In this document: positions 46,016 to 61,000 of the stretch, piece by piece
Numbering within the stretch: position 1 is the first letter of the stretch
How the letters are laid out: each line of letters starts with the position of its first letter
From: Dillenia suffruticosa
Lineage: Eukaryota > Streptophyta > Magnoliopsida > Dilleniales > Dilleniaceae
Direction of reading: 5' to 3'
Assembly: GCA_033439265.1 (NCBI GenBank)
Contig: JAVTVX010000002.1
Span: forward strand, 17,077,674-17,141,673
Length of the DNA: 64,000 bases
Made by a program: the position numbers and the translations under genes
The notes under the pieces: model-generated
Databases searched by the model: none
The model's input: the letters and a program-made list of their open reading frames with translations, nothing else
What the model was told of the DNA's origin: nothing

Positions 46016-49000
46016 TTAAAATGATTGTGTACAGAATCGGCCGCGTTGATGATTTGATTCTGATGGACTAGAATCCAGATTTGGCACGATAGCAGATGAC
46101 AATTCTAAATGGGAAACGCGAACAGCACCAATCAGCCGCTCTGGCAGCTCATCTGTAGTGTTGGCCTGCAAGCACAAGTCACAATTTATGTTTTGAACAT
46201 AAACATTTCTCTGGAAAAAAAAGGGTTTACTATTTAGATAAACTGTCTTGTGTGTCATGATTCCTAATTGTGTCCCATCAAAGCCACCAGTTTCAACAGG
46301 ACGAATTAAGTTATTCACAGCCGGTTCTTCCACGTCTATGAAACCCCTCAACCAAAAAACTCTCTCGATTTTTTCTTTTTCTTTGGGGGGGGGGGTTAGC
46401 AGTTTTATATCTGGAAATGCTAAAAAGCTTAAACTCATTAGTTTCACCATCCAGCTCAAAACACAACCACCTATCATTATTTCCTGTTGTGGTTAATAGT
46501 CCTTCCCTTTAAGATAGATAACACCTAAAGACAAAATAGGAATTGAATTTTTTGCTATAAGATCCATAAATGAGGCAGGTGACAGAGGTGCATGTTCTTT
46601 TGAAACACAAAAGGCTCAAAATTTCTGAGGCCATTGCAAAGTGATGCTCTTGTCTAAGGTTACTGATGCTAAAGGCAATGATTCACTTATCCGCATCTCC
46701 CAAGTGGCATTGACTAAATCTTACAAACACCCTTTGTGAAACAACAAGAAATTACGTAGCATCTATACAAACCTGTACAAGAAAAGCCATGTCAACCACC
46801 AATGTCGTTATTACGCCGATCACTAGCCCCAAAACTCCATTGGCAACAGTAGAAGAGCCAATGTCCACATCAATCTTCAAAATAAGTTAAATAAACATGG
46901 CGTAACTTGTATAATTCTATATAAGTCGAGCAATATTATTCAAATCAAGGGATAGAGGATCTTTACTTCCAAGTAATTTGAACCACGAATGTAGTTGCAA
47001 TCCACTGCTTTTCCTAACAAACAAGGGGTACTCCCAACACTTTGGCGTACAATCCATGAGCCCTGTGGTGATCCATTACAAATCAAGAGGAAGATGGGGA
47101 AAATGCATAACAAAGGTAACTTTGAAATCAACAAATTTGATTTACAGCTCTAATCAAGAAAACTTAATAAATAGTAATGCAGCAACATCTATAATTTGTT
47201 TGTTTTGCTAAAATCACACTGCAATAAAATCTTTCCCACAATTCATTTTCCACTTTTGATGACACATCAAATCTTCTTACTGTTACAAATTTCTTTCCCA
47301 TCCATATAGATGGTCTGCTAGAAGTTATTACACGTGCAAATGATTTTTATGTTACTTTCCTGAAATTTTATTAATTTTCTTGTAGAATCAAAGTTTTCCA
47401 GTTCAGAAAAATTATTTCCAATGGATAAATTAATAAGACATGTTTCCAAGAAAGTTACTTTCGTGAGTTTGAATACCTGAAAAATACTTATGGCCAAGAT
47501 TGTTGCAAATGATCAAATTATACTACATGTGAATATTTGGTAGAAATTATGAGCTACTTGTTCGCATTTTATAAATGCCCACTCGACAGAATTAGCCAGA
47601 GAACCCAGCCACCAATATAAATGCCATTTCTGTGCACCTTGTGCATCCTAATCAATTTTGGAAAGCTAAGATACCTTCCAAATCAGGCTCTTGTTTGGCC
47701 TACAGTTCTCAAAATGTTCAATGCAAACAATTTGTTGCAAAAGAAGTCCAACAAAATCATTTAACTCGATATTTTGGTTATGCTGTTAGCCTGAGATACA
47801 TGGAATAAATTTTCCACATTTATTTTTGTGACAAGGGGCTTTGCCTTAAGACTTTAGATCACATGAACTTTATGGAATCAGAAGAGAAATGATGGAAAGA
47901 AATTGGGCTTATGCCTAGCTTGCAATTACTTGCTGCATTTATTATATTGAGACTAGGAGTTTGAGGGCCAATTTTTTCCTGAGGAGCTTCTCTGGCTTGA
48001 AACTGTTTACCTAAATTCAATTCTGGGTTCTCCAAATGAATTTTTTTTCTTGATCTTAAATAGGATGTGAGCTCCTTTTCTGCCTTACTTTTTGGTCCTT
48101 CTAGCTTTCTATTCTTTATGTGTTTCGTGTCTTAAAGAGATGGTCAAATCTCTAGTCCGTGTCATCCTTCCTTTCATTCTAATCAAAATTTCTTTTCTTG
48201 TAAAAGGAAAAGGTTATGCAAAATGTTCAATCTCCTGAAACCATATATTAATACATGCATAAAACAACAGTTTTTTGAAACAGCATCTCTAGGTAGAATC
48301 ATCAGCTGTACAGAGAAGTGTAGAGTCAAATACCTTGGGAACAGATGGAATGAGCTTTAGCCTACTATTCCGAAACTCATCATCACCATCAACAAAGCGT
48401 TGCAAGAGGGATCCTGGTACTAATTCTCTTGTCACAAAATAAAATACCATGCTGTAGTGTGTTGTGCCAGGTACCTATAAGAACTGCATTGCTCAACTAC
48501 TCGATGCATGAACTTCAAATATGAACCAGCAGTTTCCGTATCAACTTACTTGCAGATTAACAACCACCGAGAAAAATCCTTTCTCTGATGCAACCTATGA
48601 ATTTATAAAAAGACATTTAATGGATTAGAGACAAAAACAAATGTGAAACTAAATATGCAAAGATTTGGGGGTAAATGATTGTAACCAAAAAAAGACCCAA
48701 AAAAACCACATGTACTACATTGAAATCATCAAGCCTAAATTTAAATTGTAGAAAGATGATGCAAGAACTGGAAATGGCACTTCAGACCACCCTCAGGTGT
48801 GGCATTTGAATTTGGGACTTCGGCATAAAAGAGAAATCAGTAAAATCAGCAGTAGTTTCAAGAATCTAAGAAATAAAATCCTACGGAACGTAGGAACTGC
48901 CTGATAAACACAAAGAGGAAGGCTGCTCTTTTCCAAATGTAGTAATACCAGACACAACAAGAGTCGATATCAAGAATGCTTAGAGCAATCTGGTCCTGCT

Positions 49001-52000
49001 TTGGAAAAGGTTTGACCTTGCACCAAGTCAATAAAATCAAGGCAGGCTAACCATCCAGAGGCACAAACAAAGAAGCCCACCCCTGCTTTAAAACTTTGAA
49101 AAGTTTCACTGTACTTACATGTAAATTATCAAGTTCTAAGTATATCATATGAAACATCAAAAAGTTGGCTGAAGTGACTTATTAGTACATGAACATTCTA
49201 GAGAATCAACATAGAAAGTGAGCAGAAGAACTTTAGAGTTGCTTAGTCATATAGCATTTACTGGCTCGGACTGGGTAATAGAAGGAATTATTTAACAATT
49301 GATTCTCATTAAAACATTTCTAGTATCAGTTATCAAAACAGTTACAGCCCAAAACATATATTTAAGAAAAAATACATCAAGTGGTAACGCAGCACGATTA
49401 TGTTCATAGGGAAAAGGATTTCTAGGAGAATTCAAATGAAAGAAAATCAAGCTACTCAGAATGACTGTAAGGACCCTATTTTTGGAATAAAAAAAAAAGA
49501 GTATTTTATTTGATTTCCTGGTAACTTATTAACAAAACATCTATTATTTCCTTTCAAGTGCAGAAATTAACTATAGGACCCCCTCTATTACTCTTTTAAT
49601 TTCTGCCTTGGTATTTGAAATCCCAATCTCTCTCTTCCATTTCCTCTCTCTTCTCTCCCTCTCTCCCCTTATACTTCATGTCTCTCTCTACCTCTTCCAT
49701 TTCTTTTGTCTCTTTTATGTTTCATCTCACTCTTTATGTTTCGCCCATTTCTACCTTTTTTATTTGTTCTCTTCCTCACTGAACCCAAACCCCACAATCC
49801 TTCTTCCCTTGTCTCTCACTATCATGCTTTTCCAACAGCAGCCCACACACTTTAAATTCAGCAATTCTATTTTCCTCCCAAAGACCGAGTCTCTCCAATG
49901 AGCAGTGAACCCCATCACTAACACAGTCTAAGAACCTTTGACGTCAAATGCTTCTCTTTCCATGATCATGTCAGTCTCAACTTTCATGAGTGCCAATTTC
50001 ATGTGTTTGTGTGAGTTTAGTTCTACTCGGGATGATCTGATTTTCATCTGCTCTTCATTTTGACCTATTATGTAATTCAGCACACTTGTCTGTGTAACTG
50101 ACTTTTTTTTTTGGGTTTTCATGATTGACACAGGTGAAATCCAATTTCTTGACCTAGTTGTGGATTCCTGACTGTGGGATGGTAAATTAACCGTAGTTGC
50201 AATGCAAAATTCAAACTGAATTTCTCATTGCAAACACTTACTTTGGAATAAATTTTATAGTTGTTGCATTATCTGGAATTTGAGGCTGCTCCGTCTAGAT
50301 GCAATACATACATTTACTGTGAATATGAATAAGCAATTTTGAAGTCCCTTGTTAGAAGGGGAACTTGATTCTTAGAAGCTAAGTGATGGTGCTTTGTCAG
50401 TAATAAACAAGAATGTCACGTCTTATTTCCCTGTGTTGTCCTCAACATTCAGCATCTTTCTCTAGGAAGAAAAACTGAGGGATTTACTATTGTTTATGCT
50501 CCCTTGTTTCGGTGTTTGTTCTAGAATGGGTAATCCTAATCTAATGCAACAAAAATCAGGTTTTAACAAAGTGTGGAATGACATATCTGGGGGTTGAGAC
50601 TTATTTAGCATTGGTCCTCTTCCAGCAATATTACTCTCAAAATCAATCAAGAAATTCATTGAAAATCAAATAAATATTGCAAGCTGAGGTTCTTATAGAA
50701 GCTAAAGATAATCAATAAAAAATAAAAAATACTTTCCTTGTGACGAACAGATTAGGACGTCATATATCTGAGACCAAGATAAGCGTGGGTTATTCATTGT
50801 GGTTCTATTTTGGTTTAGCTCTACTTTAAGGTAAGTTGACAAATGCTCTATTTCAAAGTATTAGTAGTAAACAGAATGTTTGACGTTATATTCAAATAAT
50901 TATGTTATTACATGTATTGAAGCATGAATTTCAAAGCATGATAAGTATTTGAAATGTGAACTATGCTATAAATGAGTAAAATCTGTTTTGAGAATTCTAA
51001 TTTTTAAAATATGTTATTGTCACAGAATCTGTGATTTTAAGTACCCAACGGTGCCAATTTGCGTGATATTTAGTGTTGACCTGACCCGTGACAAAGTTAC
51101 ATGTGAAAGGCAACATGTGGAGAGCGGTGCATTATGTGAGAATTGTCTTGTAAGAGCCACCACTTGAGTCCCCTCACATTCTAGTTTGGGGAAACACTAT
51201 AATATGTGGAAATTGCTCAATAGAAGCCACCTCTTGGGTCCCCTCACATTCCGATATGTGTGATATGTGACTTGTTTTTCAAAAGATACCTTTGTAAAGT
51301 TTACATGACAACAACCACAACAACAACAACAACAACAACCAAACCTTTATCTCACTAAATGAGGTCAGCTATATGAATCATTCTACATCATTGAAGGTTC
51401 ACGAGCATGTTAAATTAGTAATGTGTGTAAATCAAGATTCTATGGCTATGTAAGAAAAGAAATATATACATATATATATTTCCATTCTCTGGACATGTTT
51501 TCAATTATGCTTATTAATGTAGGTATATATGTTTCATAAATCCATCTAAATAGATAGTTTGGCACAACTATCATGCTTACTGGGTTATATGCTCAACCCT
51601 AAATACCTTTTTCTTTTTCTTCACATATGCAAATTTGCAATCGGGTAGCACTCCCTAGGTGGGCTTTTTTTGGTGAGGAGAACTATGTAATCTAAACCTC
51701 TTTGGATTTGACGAGTAATGTTTTCAGATTTTATTTTTAGACATAGATTGCGCTTCCACCTACTATTAACTGATATTTTATTTAAAATACAACTTAAACC
51801 TTCTGGAAGGGGTCCTTTGAATAACACGTACAAAAGCTGTCCTTTTCACATGCTTCAGAATGCTTACAATCATTCAAGATAGCCAAAAAAAAAGACACAG
51901 GTTTAATGCAAAATATCCCTTACATTGAAGAGTCCTTGGTACAACCATGCCAGTTGCAAAGAAAACTAGTACAGAAAATCAAATCACAGTGACAGTAAAT

Positions 52001-55000
52001 ATAGCTTTTACTTGGAAAGCAACAATTTCATGCTACTCACCTGAGCAGCACATCCTTGACGCTTAGCAACATGGTCCATCCGTTTGGTGTCCTTGAACCA
52101 GTCAACCGCAACAAGATCCAAAAGATGTTTCCCTGCATTAACCTTCCAAGTAATACAGCAAGAGACAAATAAGTGCAAGGCTAAGTCAGTCTAAAAGTAG
52201 CTTACAAAACATAGAAGTCGATATATGAAAGGAGATGGTTCAATGTCTTGAACCTTAGTTTTGTCATAGCAAAAACTCTTGCTGCGAACTCTGAAATTGT
52301 TTCCATCAGATATTCTCCAGCAGTCACGAGCATTGTCACGGTCATCACGTCTTAAATTACCCGAAAAACAGGACAAATCAATTTGCTCTACTGGTTCCTC
52401 CTCTGACACTTTAATTGAAGCAATAAATATATATATAAAGATAAGGATTAAAAATAAATAAATAAATAATACTTTCTACTTTAAAGATCAAGAGTGAAAG
52501 CGCTTGAATTAAAGTCTTAAGTCAGTTAGTATCTACCTGCTTTCCGGACTTCACTATCAAGCCCAGATGCGGATGCCTGAACCACATGCAAATTTAGTGT
52601 TAGGGAACAGAAGACCGAAAATGTCTTGAGGCAGCTAAAGTTTAATAAATACCTCTTGTTCTGCCTCAGCTATTTGAAATTCTTCATCTTCTTCAGAATA
52701 CTCGTCCAACATCACCGAGTTCCTACTACCAGCATTGATCTGATCCAAAGTAGGGACCGGATGAACCGAAGAATCTGGAGGCTTTGGACTCTTTTTGGAC
52801 AAAGCAGAAGCTGAGGTCATGTTAACCATAACCGGAATCCTTGGAGGAGCAGTTCTTTCATCTGTTTGAGAAAACCACTCACGCAGTCCTGACATTTGAA
52901 ACAACATAACAATGTCAATAGTAGTAAAATGCAATACAACAATATCTCCCTTGGAAAGCTTCCCCAATAATGGCAGGCATGAATGATTTAATAATTGCAA
53001 ACTTTATCTCTATTCCAAGATCAGAGGCTAGATCACTAACTTCTATTGGGAAAACTAGCAGGATGCATCACATTTTAATAGAATTTATGGAAGAAACTCA
53101 ACCAAACAACAGCACGCAAATTTGAAGCATTAGAAGAGAAAAAGAAAAGGAAAGAAAAGTTACGTGCCGGCTACACTATTTAACATCTGAAGAAGACAGT
53201 GCTGCTGAAATGAGGAAATATAACCCACACCCCAGCCTTTGAGATCAATTTGCATAAGATGCTGAACTTGTGTTCTAGGCCTCCCATTTCGTGGTTTTAA
53301 TGGAGATATGTTAAATCCCCCACCTGATAAGGCATGGAAAGTAAATAAACTAAAGCTTCACAACATAATAGAAACAATCACTTCATTTAGTTCATTAAAG
53401 TTATGAAGGTTAGTATATACTCTCAAGATGTGCCCGAACAAATCCTGGTTGTGGACCACAATTCTCATGTTCTCTGGAACGAAATAATACAACTGCAGGA
53501 CAAAAAGGAAATTATTTATTTATTTTTTTTTGAGAGAGAGAGAGACGGGAGAGGTAATAATGCTGACCGTAGCTTCCATCATCATTTCTGCGCCAATAAC
53601 GCACATAACAGAGGTCACGAGGCCAGACTAACCTGCATGATAAATCAAGATAAATTAACAAATTTCCAATCTTCATATCCATATCCACCTTGTATACATT
53701 AATAAACCCTAGTACTTTCACCTATATACCCATTTAAGTCACTTTGTTATTACTACCTTTCCTCCTAGAAACTTAGAATTAATTCATCTAATCCTCCCAA
53801 AATTATCATTTTAAACCTTCTTCAAGCCCTATTGGCAGAGCATATGCACTAATTGTAATAATTACCTCCTATCCTATAACTGACTTTACTGAAATTATCC
53901 TGTCCATTCCTAATATAAAAACCTAAACAACATCATCTTTTAGCTACTACAATTCCTATTCCATGGTTCCACTTTTACTTCTTATTTTCCAAAAGTTACA
54001 AACCACTTCCCATAACTATTTCCCTTATCCTATTTAATCATTAAAGTTCTAAAAGATAAATAATTAAAATTAATAAATTAATAAATAATTAAAAATTGAC
54101 CTCCATATCATCAAGTAAACTATGTCCATTGCCTTCCCTATTAAGGGGACTAACTTCTAATCCTCACTCAAATTTTTATTCTCTCAAACTAGGTTTGCAC
54201 CTGTCCATGATATGGAAGTGCTTGCACATAGGAAATATGGAGGCAATAAGTTATTCCTTGCTTGAACATGACATCTCAAAGCTGACGTAATGCACCACAT
54301 GATGGTAAAAAGAGGTTGTGAGGCATGCAATGTTATTATACAATTGAACTATCAATAAGGCCTAATATGAAGCAAATTCATGCAGAATGGGGAAAGAAAT
54401 TCATGTAGCCAGACCAATTAAGCTGAATATACCAATTAATATGTACATACATATACTCTGTGTGTATCATTATTAAATGTTGTACTTTATAGATTCACTC
54501 CTAATTTCCATTTTTTTTGTCTTAGTGACCTATAACATTATTTTTGAAACTGCTTGTAATTCACATCAAAGATAATGGGATCAATCGCCAATGACCTAAT
54601 CTGCCACCCTACCCAATTTCAGGGTAGGGCAAGAGTGAGTTACTTGTTACGATGCATCTGGTGGTGGGAAAACCTTGTAGAATAGGTAAGCTGTGGAGTA
54701 AAGGCATCCTATTTTCCTTCCAAGCGAGAATATTGATAAGTGACAAACACTCATACATTCTAATCTCCACAATATTATAGTTGGACAGGTTTGCGTTGGT
54801 AAAGAATAGACGCACATGCTTCATAGTCCTTATAAGTAGAATGATTGCAATCATCTTAATTAGCAAACTCAGCATGCCCCACGCTCAGTCTCACAAAAAG
54901 AAATTTCAAATCTTGCTTGAATATACATGTAATGAGTACATCGAAACTCTATTCATGGCACAAGTTTGAAAATAGTTTCATTATCAGAGAACATTACATT

Positions 55001-58000
55001 GGAAGCCAGTCGAGCTGAAGTCTGTGATAGAGAATAGCAGTGTGCCCATCTACCTCCTCAACTAAGCTACCATACTGGAAACTGCAATCCCACCTACATA
55101 AAGCCATATAAAGTCTAAGAAGTGGGAATACCTTCAACAGCACAAGCATCACAAGATTCTTAAGTGACATCTTGAAAAATTTTTAAACATTAACTCTGAA
55201 GACGTTCAATAAAAGAACATTTCAGGCACCCTTACTGGAACTTCCATGGGGAATTAAGGTATATGAACTTACAGTGCAAGTTTCATGGGCAACACCAGCA
55301 CCAATAGAAAAAATTAAATCAGAAAAATGTAGATCTTGTTGGGCCCATATTAACCGAGTATATGTATAATTCAAGTAGAAAACTGTAAATAATTTAAACA
55401 AGAAAAATTTAGAAAAGTGAATATAACCAATGTTGGCTTGATGAAAAGTATAGTTATATGAAAGCAAAAAGATAAGAATTAAACTTGAATGAGACTGCTT
55501 ATATTGTGACATGTATAAGTATGCTGGAAGGAAATTGAATGCTAGCATAGTGATATGACAGAAAGGTAAAAACAAAGTTAATTTGCATGCACCTTTCATT
55601 GCATGTGCCACAGACAAAATTTCATTTACAGCCTTACATGCAGCTGAGGTGAATATACAGCATGTGTACATGACAAAAGAAAAGATTAACAAATGATAAC
55701 CTTAGTAAACTAAGTAGTATATGGTTGCCCTAATTATGACTTCTTTCTTCATCTTCAATCAAGTGTCCTTATGATTTTCTTACATGGCATATCAGTACTT
55801 GATTATAAAACCAAAATAATCCAGAATTTATTTTCTATATTGGGAGTTGTCAAGAATTGACAGCATATTTTGAACTACATTAAGAAGCCACTCCTCCTCT
55901 TCAGAAATTTTATAAGAATTACTACGAGATCCAAAACTCAACTTGTGTAGAAATATTCTTTAAATACTCACGAATGTCAAATTATTTTTATTCAAATAAT
56001 AAAGCTAAGTTTTGTAATAAAAGGTCAAGATATCTATGAAGTCAAGATCCTAGTGTGAGAGATTCTTACATTATTCCACTTATTTTGTAGCAACTGATAT
56101 CAACAATTCAACCACTGAATTTAATATTGTCATTTGCATTTTATGTATAACCAAAACTTACAAAGATTGCTGCTCATCGAATGTACAAATTTTGGTTGTC
56201 CACTTATTATGACAACTGAATTAGAAATAAAAACTAATCAGATTGAACCAACTTTTAATGAACATAAAGCTCAACAAAGAGGCATGGATGTAGCATTGAA
56301 TAGATGTCTGATCCAATTGCCATGTTAGCAAATTTTGAAGCCTACAAAAGGGTAGGGACTTGTAATTGCATTGGTGTAATCTGAACAATTTGGTAGCAAT
56401 TGAATATGATAATACTTGAAATGTTATGTAAGTTTTTACAGTGCATCCTCCGGGCTTAAAATTTCAACAATGCCCCCAGGCTGACAAACTGCGCAATCAA
56501 TTTTATTACTCAGGATACCAAGTATTATGCAAACGATTACAATAATAGGTTTCTAATATAACCCAAAAAAAAGACCTCAGAGACAAGGAAGAACACATAA
56601 ACCAGGAGTTGATATTGGCAGGACAGTTATGTATGTTACACTACAATTCTCTACATACAATAAGAAATGTCACAAAAAGAAATGGATCGGTTGAAATTAC
56701 AAGCCACTTACTCAAACCGTGTTGCATCCATGCTCATTACAAGCTCAAAAATTTCCTCACATGTGGCTTCCACAACTCCTACAGCTTTCATTGCTCTACT
56801 GCAGCTCCTGGGCTGTAAATGTTAAGATACCAGTAACTTCATGATCTTTGTTTATGTACTTATATATTGCATGAATATGGAAGAAATTTTTTAAGTAGCA
56901 AGTCCATACAAGGAAATCAACTTCAAGAAGCTCTTCAAAAATGCGCAATCCTGCCATTAACCCCATGTCAATATGCTAATCTGCAGCTTGATAGCTCTAA
57001 GTGTAATACTCATCTTAAACTGCTATATTATTTTGGTACCATTTTGGCATTGGAGCAGACGCCAATGCTTTCTAGTAAAAGCCTGATTATCATTATTCTG
57101 GGTTGACAATTCTGTGTCAATTTCTCTGGTCCAGTCTAATATAGAGTCGGGAGGACCTGTCACGAAAAAGAAAGAAGACGCAATTCAGTCTGTAGACTGT
57201 GCTACATTCTCATTGGAAGGAGCCAGTGTCAGAGAGAAAACCAAGCTAACCATTTCCAATTGTTGTTCTCCTCGACAAATTTGGATATGTTTCATCATCT
57301 TCATCCCCATGTGCACTAAATCTACAGATAAAAAGATTTTCAAAATAACAGATCATCTCATCAAAAAGGTGTACCATGTGACTCGGATTAAAAATTTGTA
57401 AACCAAAGTAAATGGTTCTTTAAGGTTAAAACACTTCAATGACAATATTCAACAGATGGGAAGAAAAAATATCAGATGCTAACTACACATACAAAGACTA
57501 TCACTTTGATTTAATAACAAAAATAGAACACAAATAATGAAACTATGACAACCATACTGTGAAAAGAAAAGGTAAAGATGAACAAATACTAGCAATTATA
57601 AGAAAAAAGTCATTGATAATTTTAAAACTACTTATATGTTAAAACTAAAAAGAGAGCGGAAGCCATTCTCTCAATTAATCAGGACACAGAAAATATCTGC
57701 CAATCAATAGAAGGCTGAAAAGCATCTAGCGGCAAATGATGTCACAATTCTAGAGCATGAGCACATTTAGCAGATAGCATTCAATGAACATAAGAAGAAT
57801 TTCACATGCAATGGCTACTTATAGCCAACCATCTGGATAGCAACATGATTTAAATGAGAACTTACTGGCTTTCATGGTCTGATGATGATGCAGTCCTGCC
57901 ATTTTCCATTCCAGATTTATAGTCAAATGAAATAAACTTGTTACCATTAGCAACTTGTGACTCCTGATGCTGCAAGAGATTTAGAAAAAATCAATTAAAA

Positions 58001-61000
58001 TGTCATCATTGCAATTTGCATAACTAAATAGTTTTTTTGTTTTATGTATCAGCTTAAACATAAGATTTTTCCTCTAGATGTGCAAAACAAATGAAGACTA
58101 AAGACATGAAAAAAACAGATTTCTTTGTTCATGATTTTGTCTACAGTACAGAAAACTATGTACAAGACTATTTTTTTCTGACCAAAGTAAATGGCAGGGA
58201 TTTTGTCCTTTCTTTCCCCGTTCTCTTGTCCATTTCTTTGTAAGAGGATTTCTTATCCTCTCTGTAACATTCTTATACCCTTGATACCATACCTCTCTTA
58301 TTCAATCCCATAGACACTATGGACAAGAGTGTAAAATCCTCTTATCAATATAACTCCAGGAAGCATGAGTATTGGCACAGGATATGGCATGGGAGCAAGA
58401 GCAAAGCAAAAGTCAAACTGACATGGGAAAACCCAGCATAGACACCCTTGTCAATAAAAAATGTAATCTCAAATATTAATTACTCTAACATACAAACCTA
58501 ATGATTATGTTAAAACAAGCATTTTAAAAATTATTATATGCTCATCTGCTTTTAGTTTTATCCTAAAGGCTCTGCTTTTGCGTTCAATTTATGTAGTAAT
58601 GCATTATTGTTAAGTTTTATACTAACTCTAATCAATCTTATGACTTTCTTATTTTGTATTCCTTCAAGGAACTCCAAGATTTCACGTATGATTCTGATCA
58701 TAAAGAAATAAAGTGTCAAAAAAAAGATCAGGTTGTGAAGAGATGCTAAAAATATGTGGGCATAACTGACCGCCACAAGTGAGCCCGTCACATGTTTGTA
58801 TAAGCGTCAGTAAAGACGCCTTTCATGGAAACAAGATAGAGATAAAGAGAGAGAGCTTGAACTGAATCAAGGACAGAATAAAAGACCTTATCAATGACAA
58901 GCTCGATTTTTTCTTTCCAGATTAGTGCCTCCTGGATGTTAAACGCCGCCATCTGAAGTAATGTCATTCACAATAATAATTATAACAGCGGCAGCAACAA
59001 TAATAACAGAACAAAATCTTTTACAGCCGGGGCAAGAGGAAGGGGAAATCTTTTAGACCTCTAATCTGATACTAGTTTAGAGTCCAATCTCCCGTCTTGT
59101 GACCACTGAGCCAATGACAATGATTATAATGATGATGATAACAAGACAACCATAATGACAATGAAAAAATTGAAAATGACAACAATAATAGTGATGATAA
59201 TATCGAAAAACAATTTCTTTAGTGACACATCTTTCACACGGAAAAGACTGACTGTAAACAACAAAGTACAAATCTTTCAATTGCAAGAGGGGGAAAATTG
59301 AAAAAAGACCAGCTTAAAAACTAAAACTTATTAGAGCATAAACAATCTGATTCAAAGGGAAAGTAAATCACTGAAAGTTCTATAAATCTCATGAATTTTT
59401 TAACTGCCATTGTATTTTACAATAGAGGGAAATGTTCCAGTTTTCCCTTTCAATCACAAACTAATCATAGTTTCAGTAACTGTGCATACTATGGAATCAT
59501 ATCTAGTATCCTCTATTAAAAAATTTGCCAGATTGGCATGTCAATATTACAGAATAATAGCAATCATGACAGTATACAAACTTTTTTTCCAGCAGCACAT
59601 TACTACAAATCCTCTGTGGGATTTCTTTCTCCCTGCTGTAATTGAAAGAAATCTGAGGACAGACTCTGCATTCGAATCAGATTGCTACAAATAAACCTGA
59701 GGTTATCCCACACTTCCTAGCAAGTGTGCACATATCAGCAGTGTGTTATTGCATTGAGTTCCACAGCATACTAATGATCTAGGCAATGGATACAAGACAT
59801 TGCAGGAGTCATACATACAGCTAAGTAAAAAGAATCAATGACACTGGATAGATACCAGGTTACTTGTACTAAAATTGACAATGAATACTAGATGTTCAGA
59901 ATTAGGATCAAATGTGATTCAACAAAATTTCACAGGGAGGTTAGAAGTCTACTACATGCTGTTAAGTTCAGACAGTATAATAGATTTTAGGCCATGATGG
60001 AAGACCAAAGCTACTGCTCTCGTCAACAAAGACTGGAGGCTAGGTCTACATAACACCTACTAGATTCCTAACTAAAATTTGCGACAGAACCAATGACAAA
60101 AGTATCATTCGACAACAATGATAAAGTGAAATTGGTAATTGCACTAGAAATATACGAGACTTAATTAAGTATATAAGATATTCATCAAGATAAAAGGGAG
60201 GCAAACTAATAAAAGAACGAAAAGAAAACGCCAAAGGTATGAAGTTCGTTCACAAACCATTATTCGATGGTGCTTCTCCTTCTTGTTGTAAATGGACAAC
60301 ACATAAACCATCTGTTCAAAAACGAAAAGGTAGTTTCACACACTGCAAATGCCATACCATCCAAGAAGATAATCTATGAAACATTTGATATAAAATCATA
60401 ACAGTTCAAACCAAATCAAACTTATTAATCTGGTCAGGATAAAGTAGATGAATATTCTGAGTGCAATAGTGGCAGGTGATCATGGTAACGTATGCAGCAG
60501 TTACAAAACTACTTTGGAACCAACACAATTAGAAGGCCAGGGAAATTTAGAAGAACATATAGTTGCATTAATGGAGTGTGAAGGCCAACAACGTATCTGC
60601 AGTCTGATAAGTAGATGAGCTACACAATATAGATAATTGTTTCTGCTAATTTCCTTTTAGTAGCCCAAACTGCAGCAAGGAAAAAGGAGAAGGGAAAAAG
60701 GAAAAAATAAAAAGGAACAGTTCTTTCATTGACTTGTTATGCTCTCTCTTTTCTGCTTGAGCTCTGACAACCAGTAAAACTGAGGACTCCGAAAACTAGA
60801 CCAACACAATGGATGTATCCCTCAAGTACTAGTAATATCAATAGTAGCACCACTATACCTCTGAAATGAGAAAAATTCTTACAACTTTGTTCTTCTATCG
60901 AGTCTTAAGTGAGAGTTTTATATCAGATAACCATGCCAAGCATGGAAACATATCTTAGCAACACTTTTTGCATCATAACACTGGATAATCATACCTCCAA

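Noticed and set aside
49608..49901. 97-codon open frame in EDR2-like intron 17
   Set aside because: Low-complexity CT-rich translation (Leu/Ser/Phe/Pro), no family character, opposite to the gene.
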